From assembly GCA_905250885.1 (NCBI GenBank), contig CAJNOQ010002031.1:1-26754 (forward strand): DNA of 26,754 nt, in the 5' to 3' direction. Of this stretch, positions 22,801 through 26,754 are shown in pieces. Source of the DNA: Didymodactylos carnosus (taxonomy: Eukaryota; Rotifera; Eurotatoria; Philodinida; Philodinidae). The notes under the pieces were generated by a model. It was given only the letters and a program-made list of their open reading frames with translations. It was not told the origin of the DNA and did no database searches. Position 1 is the stretch's first letter, and every line of letters starts with the position of its first letter. The position numbers were made by a program, and so were the translations under genes.

Positions 22801-23998
22801 GTTGACTTAATTTACTAACAGTGATCACCTTCAATTTGTTGACCAGCACCCGAATTTGACAACCACCATCAGGATACCTCTTATATGATGAACAGTTAGA
22901 AATTCATTTTGTTCTATTAGATATTTGCTCTGTTCGAAACTTTAATACAGAACTTTGTTTTAAATACTCATTTAACGCTTCAATGTTTGTAAAGTTAGCA
23001 TCGAAATGTCATGTTTTTCGCGACATGCTTAAAACAGTGATAATTATATTATGAGGGTACGAATGTCTGTTTATATCATGTACATGTGAAAAAAGCTTTT
23101 TCGTATTCGATCACATGAATACCTAGATCGTTCGCTACAACTTTAACTTTCAATCTTTAAATCTCATTCTTCAGTATGATACAGACAACCAACTTCAACT
23201 CTGGAAATGATGCTGTATGACTCATTCTCTTTTCAATCGTCAGAGACTCTGTTCTCTAATAAATTATTTTTCGTGCTCTAAACAATCAAAAACTGTGCTT
23301 TGTTCAATCATTAAAGTTTTGTGTTCTCCAAAAGATGAGAATCGTGATATTCCTTTCAATCTAATTTCGTGCTCAAAAAAAAAACTTTTCACGAAAAATA
23401 ATTTCGGATCGTCCATCTATAACTGTTTATTTTTAATCTATTTTAGTAATCCCAATCAGCGTCATGAGTCTAAATGGGCAAATGATTGGCGCCTATATAA
23501 ATGGCCTTCACGAGAACATATAATACTAAACACGAATTTACAATCATCAGAACATGGTCAAGCTCATAGAGCAGAATATTGTTCATTTTGGCTTGATTAT
23601 ATACCAAAATTAATGATTGTCACATGTAAGCAGAAGTAGAGTTTTTCATATTTGTAATTTATTTCGAGTAGGACGTAATGTATCAAAATATAGCTTTTCT
23701 CCTTGTCTTTATTCATTTACGTACACCTAGAAAGCAAAGTCAAAATTGTGAAGCTAACATTGATATACCGAAGCCAACTGCTATATTTATCTAGTTTTTC
23801 CATTTATAATTTCTCTATTTAAAATTTCATCTACGTTTATGCTTTCTTCTTTTAGCCAACATTACCGATGATGAAAAATTGTGGAAACAAGAATTTCGTG
23901 ATTGGCAATTACGATATCAACAGTGGGATTATCATTATAGTCAATACAATCTATTATCAGATAAAAATAAGCAACGTTTATCAAAATGCTTAACATAA
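13874..23998 (+). CDS. ache: Acetylcholinesterase-type cholinesterase, T (tailed) form
   Basis: Secreted serine esterase expected to hydrolyse acetylcholine. The exon model is 13874-14497, 15002-15929, 16187-16321, 16385-16508, 23447-23625 and 23856-23998. All introns are GT-AG and the frame is continuous for 710 aa. An alternative start at 13922 (Met17) gives a cleaner signal peptide ending near RAQ (residue 49). The oxyanion hole GGGF is at 201-204. The catalytic triad is Ser283 (GESAGA), Glu441 (SDEGSYF) and His562 (WMGVLH). The choline-site Trp is 166, with Trp316 and Trp554 also kept. Disulfide cysteines 150/176, 363/376 and 524/649 are all present. The C-terminal exon encodes LWKQEFRDWQLRYQQW with Trp673, 680 and 687 in heptads and Cys708 near the end. 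This is a T peptide that in known AChEs forms tetramers around proline-rich anchors. Oddities: Torpedo Tyr70, Asp72 and Tyr121 are not conserved, the acyl-pocket Phe288/Phe290 read Ile402/Tyr404, and the motif after the triad His is HADE instead of HGYE. Intron 4 is 6.9 kb. Cholinesterase is secure; AChE versus broader ChE specificity is inferred. Confidence 0.9.
14498..15001 (+). other. Esterase intron 1 (504 bp)
   Basis: GT-AG intron in phase 0, splitting the codons for GGGFNSGS and STLRLYDG. These junction residues are contiguous in known cholinesterases, which fixes both splice sites. It contains the 27-bp tandem repeat and a G-rich stretch at 14895-14916. The open frame inside it (14665-14895) is not coding. 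Confidence 0.85.
14716..14769. repeat. 27-bp tandem duplication in esterase intron 1
   Basis: Two adjacent 27-bp units, 14716-14742 and 14743-14769, differ at one position. Each contains tcatcgatataggcagttt. The near-identity suggests a recent duplication in the intron; no function is implied. Confidence 0.9.
16322..16384 (+). other. Esterase intron 3, 63 bp and translatable
   Basis: Small GT-AG intron immediately after the catalytic His codon. Its length is a multiple of three and it has no in-frame stop, so an unspliced message would insert 21 residues between His562 and Ala563 without frameshift. Homology to other cholinesterases shows that splicing is the normal state. Confidence 0.75.
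17111..17132. repeat. (AT)11 microsatellite
   Basis: Uninterrupted AT dinucleotide run inside the giant esterase intron. Confidence 0.9.
17742..18243. mobile_element. About 500-bp inverted-repeat (foldback) element in the esterase intron
   Basis: The left arm about 17742-17902 and right arm about 18083-18243 are reverse complements over about 160 bp, roughly 85% identical by eye with a few small gaps. A 33-bp block is perfect: 17785-17817 against 18168-18200. The spacer is about 180 bp and lacks coding potential; a minus-strand open frame across it is a by-product. No clear target duplication was found at the ends (ctaaaatat...). It is most likely a large MITE or foldback transposon. Being inside a transcribed intron, it would form a long double-stranded hairpin in the pre-mRNA. 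Confidence 0.75.
19028..19190. mobile_element. 163-bp element with 28-bp terminal inverted repeats
   Basis: The ends 19028-19055 and 19163-19190 are reverse complements at 26 of 28 positions, with the core aaaaatatttttatc. Inside is a second, shorter inverted pair around ggcaccagtac (about 19097) and gtactggtg (about 19140). It has a GC-richer, CA/TG-rich middle. A related motif caccgatgc lies outside at about 18947 as well as inside at about 19150, so the element may be part of a larger repeat. No coding is visible and the target duplication is unclear. Confidence 0.6.
19868..20222. repeat. Diverged direct repeat pair
   Basis: The segments starting ctattaagcaaccgtg (about 19871) and ctattaagtaatcacg (about 20173) align over about 30-45 bp, roughly 70% identical, most differences being transitions. 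They are about 300 bp apart in the giant intron. They may be the ends of an old element. Confidence 0.35.
21002..21523. mobile_element. Possible hAT-like non-autonomous element
   Basis: The right end reads, on the minus strand, CAGAGGGATTAGTAATTCCC; the left end begins tagaagtgggttggttctg. The flanking octamers tgagatac (20994-21001) and agtgatac (21524-21531) agree at 6 of 8 positions. TTCGGTT-like motifs are repeated near both ends. The terminal repeats pair poorly, so this call is tentative. There is no transposase coding. Confidence 0.3.
23626..23855 (+). other. Esterase intron 5 (230 bp), before the T-peptide exon
   Basis: GT-AG intron in phase 1, between the end of the catalytic domain (PKLMIVT) and the T-peptide exon. 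If the donor were ignored, translation would add only Cys-Lys-Gln-Lys and stop at 23637-23639. A read-through product would therefore lack the tetramerisation tail. Confidence 0.85.
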
Positions 23999-26754
23999 TG
24001 CATGAAGTAATATTCTACATATATACCGTCCACAAAGTGAAACAGCCACAAGAAATAATCGAATGAAATTAATACTTAAATTTGTATTGATGATATTTAC
24101 CAAAGAAATTCACACACAAATCAGTGGTCTTCCTATATGTAAAAATTTCTCTCTTGTTGTGTTTTCCAAAAAATAAGCCGAAAATTTCTGATGTTACATT
24201 TCTTCCTCATTTGTATGTATAGTTTTAAATTTGTGTAAGCGAGTTCATTTCACTTTGTTTCTGGATTTTCTTGTGTAAAGTATTTTTCTTTTATTGAAAA
24301 AAATGACGGAATAATATACCTCGCATCAGAAACCAAGAAGAGAAACTATATACTTTAAGAAGAATATGATTGTGGAAAGACTCATGCCGATTTTTCGTAG
24401 AAAGCTGCTACCTATCCTCCAAGAATTCTTTCTGTACTATTATAGATGGTAACTTTCTCTGATTCATTTTATCGCATCGATTGATCCCAGTATCTAAAAA
24501 TTAACTTTTTCTATTAGGATATCGTAAGTGAACATGAAAATGCCATATTTCTCTGTACTGAAACACTTTCTAAACAAATGGTTTTCAGATATGAATAAAA
24601 AAACATTAGCGCATAGTAATAAAATATTTACACAATTTCGATGCTGAAAAAGAGAGCTATTTATATGTTGTTACTAATCATATTGTAAACGATAAAATTC
24701 CATTTTATCCACGCAAAAGACATGGCGAGTAGAGTTATTGGATTGTAATTGTTAGACGATACAAGTAAATTGATAGATTTTTTCATAGCCATATTTTGGA
24801 GCTGAACGTGATGTCACCATATCAAGCAAACCGAGTGCTCTCAGAAAGGCAGCAAAATAAATTATATAGACTGACAAAGGATTACAGTTATACTCTGGAC
24901 AAATGTTAAATTAACATATTGCATCGAGAAATTGAAATTTTTAAATGCAATTTCTGTGCGTTACAGAAAAGGTAATGTTATGGGTTATTGCGCAAGAATA
25001 TTCAAGGCTATGGTGCAAGAATATTCAAGGTTATTGCGCGTATAAATAGACCGAGTTTTATTATTAAAGCATAACTTTTTTATTTGTTAATAAACAGGAG
25101 TCATACATATCAGAAAAGACGGACCCTAACAGGTAATGTGTTTAGATCAATCGCTGTTTAATTAAACTACTCTAATTTCAAAATGACAAAAACTCTAAAA
25201 AAACTGAATGAGATGAACAAGAGAAAATCTTGGTTGCTTTTTCGATTCCTATTAAAAATTTGATTTCATCATCTATTGACAGCATACCCATATTAATATA
25301 TGAACATGATCTCTCTATTCAAAGGTCAACGAGTTACGTGTTAACAAGGTCAGAAAATTATCATCTTCGAATTCATAAAGCAGGAATTGATCAAATCAAA
25401 AATAACGATTATCTTCAGACTCTAACGATTTTCAGACATAAATAGTCCTGCATGAGAGTTCAACTGTCAAAAAAACAGTGAGAAGAAAAGGTTACAAAAA
25501 TTCATTAGAGCTATAAGTTAGACTTAAATTTTCTATTACTAAGGAATTTCTTGTTTTCAAGTTCTCACGTCAATTAACATCGAAAAAGGATATTTTTTTT
25601 TATCAGTTCATCGTCTTTTAGTTACTTTTCCTTTTTTAATGCCCAAAACGTTTATTCATTCTTCACTTTTCTTAAACTTATGTAACCTAGACATAATTCG
25701 ACTTTTTTCGGATAACGCATTTATGCAGTGTATAAGTGCATTTTGGAGTATCAATTGCTTCTTTGTGCCCAGTCCTTTAGACGGTCAATAGCTCATCCAG
25801 TCATTCATAGACTGTTAATAGATCCACCTTATTTTATATTTGTACAGGTGTCAGATTGAATGAGGCACAGTTTATAACCTTGGCTGGAGGAAAAATGACC
25901 ACTAAAATCATCGTCTGTGTAGGGAAAGTCAAAACCAAAAAACTATAAACAAAAATACAGCAAAAGCTTGAAAAAGTCATTCTTACAGCGTAATATAATC
26001 CTATCAACGTTTAATCTCCTATACAGGATCGATGCTACGGTAATAGCGTCGCATCTTTTTTTGTTGATCAGACAGTTTTAGCCAGAAGTGTAATGGCGCC
26101 ACACTTTAAGTGTGATACGGATACGCTTTTATCATGGTGGTACTGTCTAGTGTCGATGAACTGGCTGTTCTGCATTGAGTATGGCATTTGATGTAACAAT
26201 CCTACGCTTTTGCTGTGATTTTTCCGAAATGAAAGGAATATACATCGTTTCCAGATCACAGTAACAGTATTATGTCATTAAGAAACTTTTCTTGTTTTTT
26301 AAAGATAACTGTCATGTCACACTTTTAGTGTAGACTTAGCTGGTCTCAGGTTAGGTTAACTACTAGATAAGACTGAGTTATAAAAATTACGCGTATGCCT
26401 GTCATTGTCTTTGATTACCTTCGATGTTTTTAGTCTATAATTTAAAGTACAGTGAGTTTCAAAGTTTATCATCGCATTTTCCACATGCTGCTAATAGTAG
26501 AGTTAAAATCAAATTTTTAGAGTGGAATCCATTTTGCTTTTAGTTGATCCACTAATCATTAAAAATGCGAATAGTTTTTTAAGGAACAATTAAACCTGAA
26601 AGAAAGTTTGTAAAACTCTCAACTTCATTGTGTGAACAGACAAAGACTCATTAGTTTTAGCAACAATAGCAGTCATGCTAAAACTAGTAAAAATGAGTTT
26701 ATGAAGCAAATAAAAAATGACAGGTACTTCTACAGATTGATCACACACCACAGT
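23999..26754. other. 3' flank of the esterase gene, no further gene recognised
   Basis: Begins with the esterase 3' UTR. AATAAA hexamers at 24594-24599 and 24618-24623 are possible polyadenylation signals but lie about 600 bp past the stop. Beyond them are a 23-bp tandem repeat (24983-25039) and AGTGTGA palindromes around 26101 and 26320. Open frames at 25230-25445 (+) and 26068-26259 (-) show no recognisable features and are probably chance. Confidence 0.45.
24983..25039. repeat. 23-bp tandem repeat, about 2.5 copies
   Basis: Units 24983-25005 and 25006-25028 share gcaagaatattcaagg and differ at three positions near their starts. A third partial copy follows at 25029-25039 (ggttattgcgc). 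No role is apparent. Confidence 0.85.

Larger units (their letters stand above)
16509..23446 (+). other. Giant esterase intron 4 (6938 bp)
   Basis: The donor at 16509 (tatag|gtgag) and acceptor ending at 23446 (ttttag) join NFAKY to SNPNQRHESKW, matching the NFA+...DPN region of cholinesterases, so both ends are well supported. It is 14 to 110 times longer than the other four introns. It contains an (AT)11 tract, a roughly 500-bp inverted-repeat element (17742-18243), a 163-bp TIR element (19028-19190), diverged direct repeats near 19870 and 20170, and a possible hAT-like element (21002-21523). A pyrimidine-rich stretch lies at about 20420-20580. I found no nested gene; the open frames at 18624-18860, 19929-20129 and the start of 23217-23639 look like chance. 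Confidence 0.8.

Noticed and set aside
23217..23446. Frame upstream of the SNPNQRH exon
   Set aside because: Low-complexity intron sequence; the exon starts after ttttag at 23446, as shown by homology with the NFA...DPN region.

Overview
The window looks like nuclear DNA of a small-genome, AT-rich invertebrate. The best guess is a bdelloid rotifer (Rotaria-like). The evidence is very AT-rich DNA, GT-AG introns of mostly 56-260 bp in two metazoan membrane or secreted-protein genes, strong A/T-ending codon bias, and many small non-autonomous transposon remnants. The taxon is an inference; the animal origin is secure, because there is a multi-repeat cadherin and a cholinesterase with a vertebrate-type tetramerisation tail.

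Layout. Positions 1-3460 carry no recognisable gene, but hold a 171-bp foldback element (2470-2640), two GC-richer islands and short repeats. Positions 3461-6456 (+) are a five-exon gene for an 887-aa protocadherin-like protein: signal peptide, six cadherin repeats plus a degenerate seventh, one membrane helix and a 37-residue tail. Positions 6457-13873 are a 7.4-kb intergenic stretch. Its part from about 7976 to 9660 is a nest of mobile-element debris: a 259-bp foldback, a 5'-truncated LINE-like 3' end flanked by a 19-20 bp duplication, a GC-rich repeat island, and a 313-bp hAT-like MITE with a decayed 8-bp target duplication. Positions 13874-23998 (+) are a six-exon acetylcholinesterase-type gene (710 aa from the first Met). 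It has the complete Ser-Glu-His triad, three conserved disulfides and a C-terminal exon encoding a tryptophan amphiphilic tetramerisation (T) peptide. One of its introns is 6938 bp, against 63-504 bp for the other four, and it contains a roughly 500-bp inverted-repeat element and other repeats. Positions 23999-26754 are 3' flank without a recognisable gene.

The two genes lie on the same strand. Both encode cell-surface or secreted proteins plausibly expressed in neural tissue (adhesion; acetylcholine hydrolysis), but they are 7.4 kb apart and nothing in the sequence ties them functionally. No RNA genes, CRISPR arrays or prokaryote-type operons were seen. The most interesting observations are the T-peptide on its own exon, the altered peripheral and acyl-pocket residues of the esterase, the giant repeat-laden intron, and the cluster of foldback and MITE elements.
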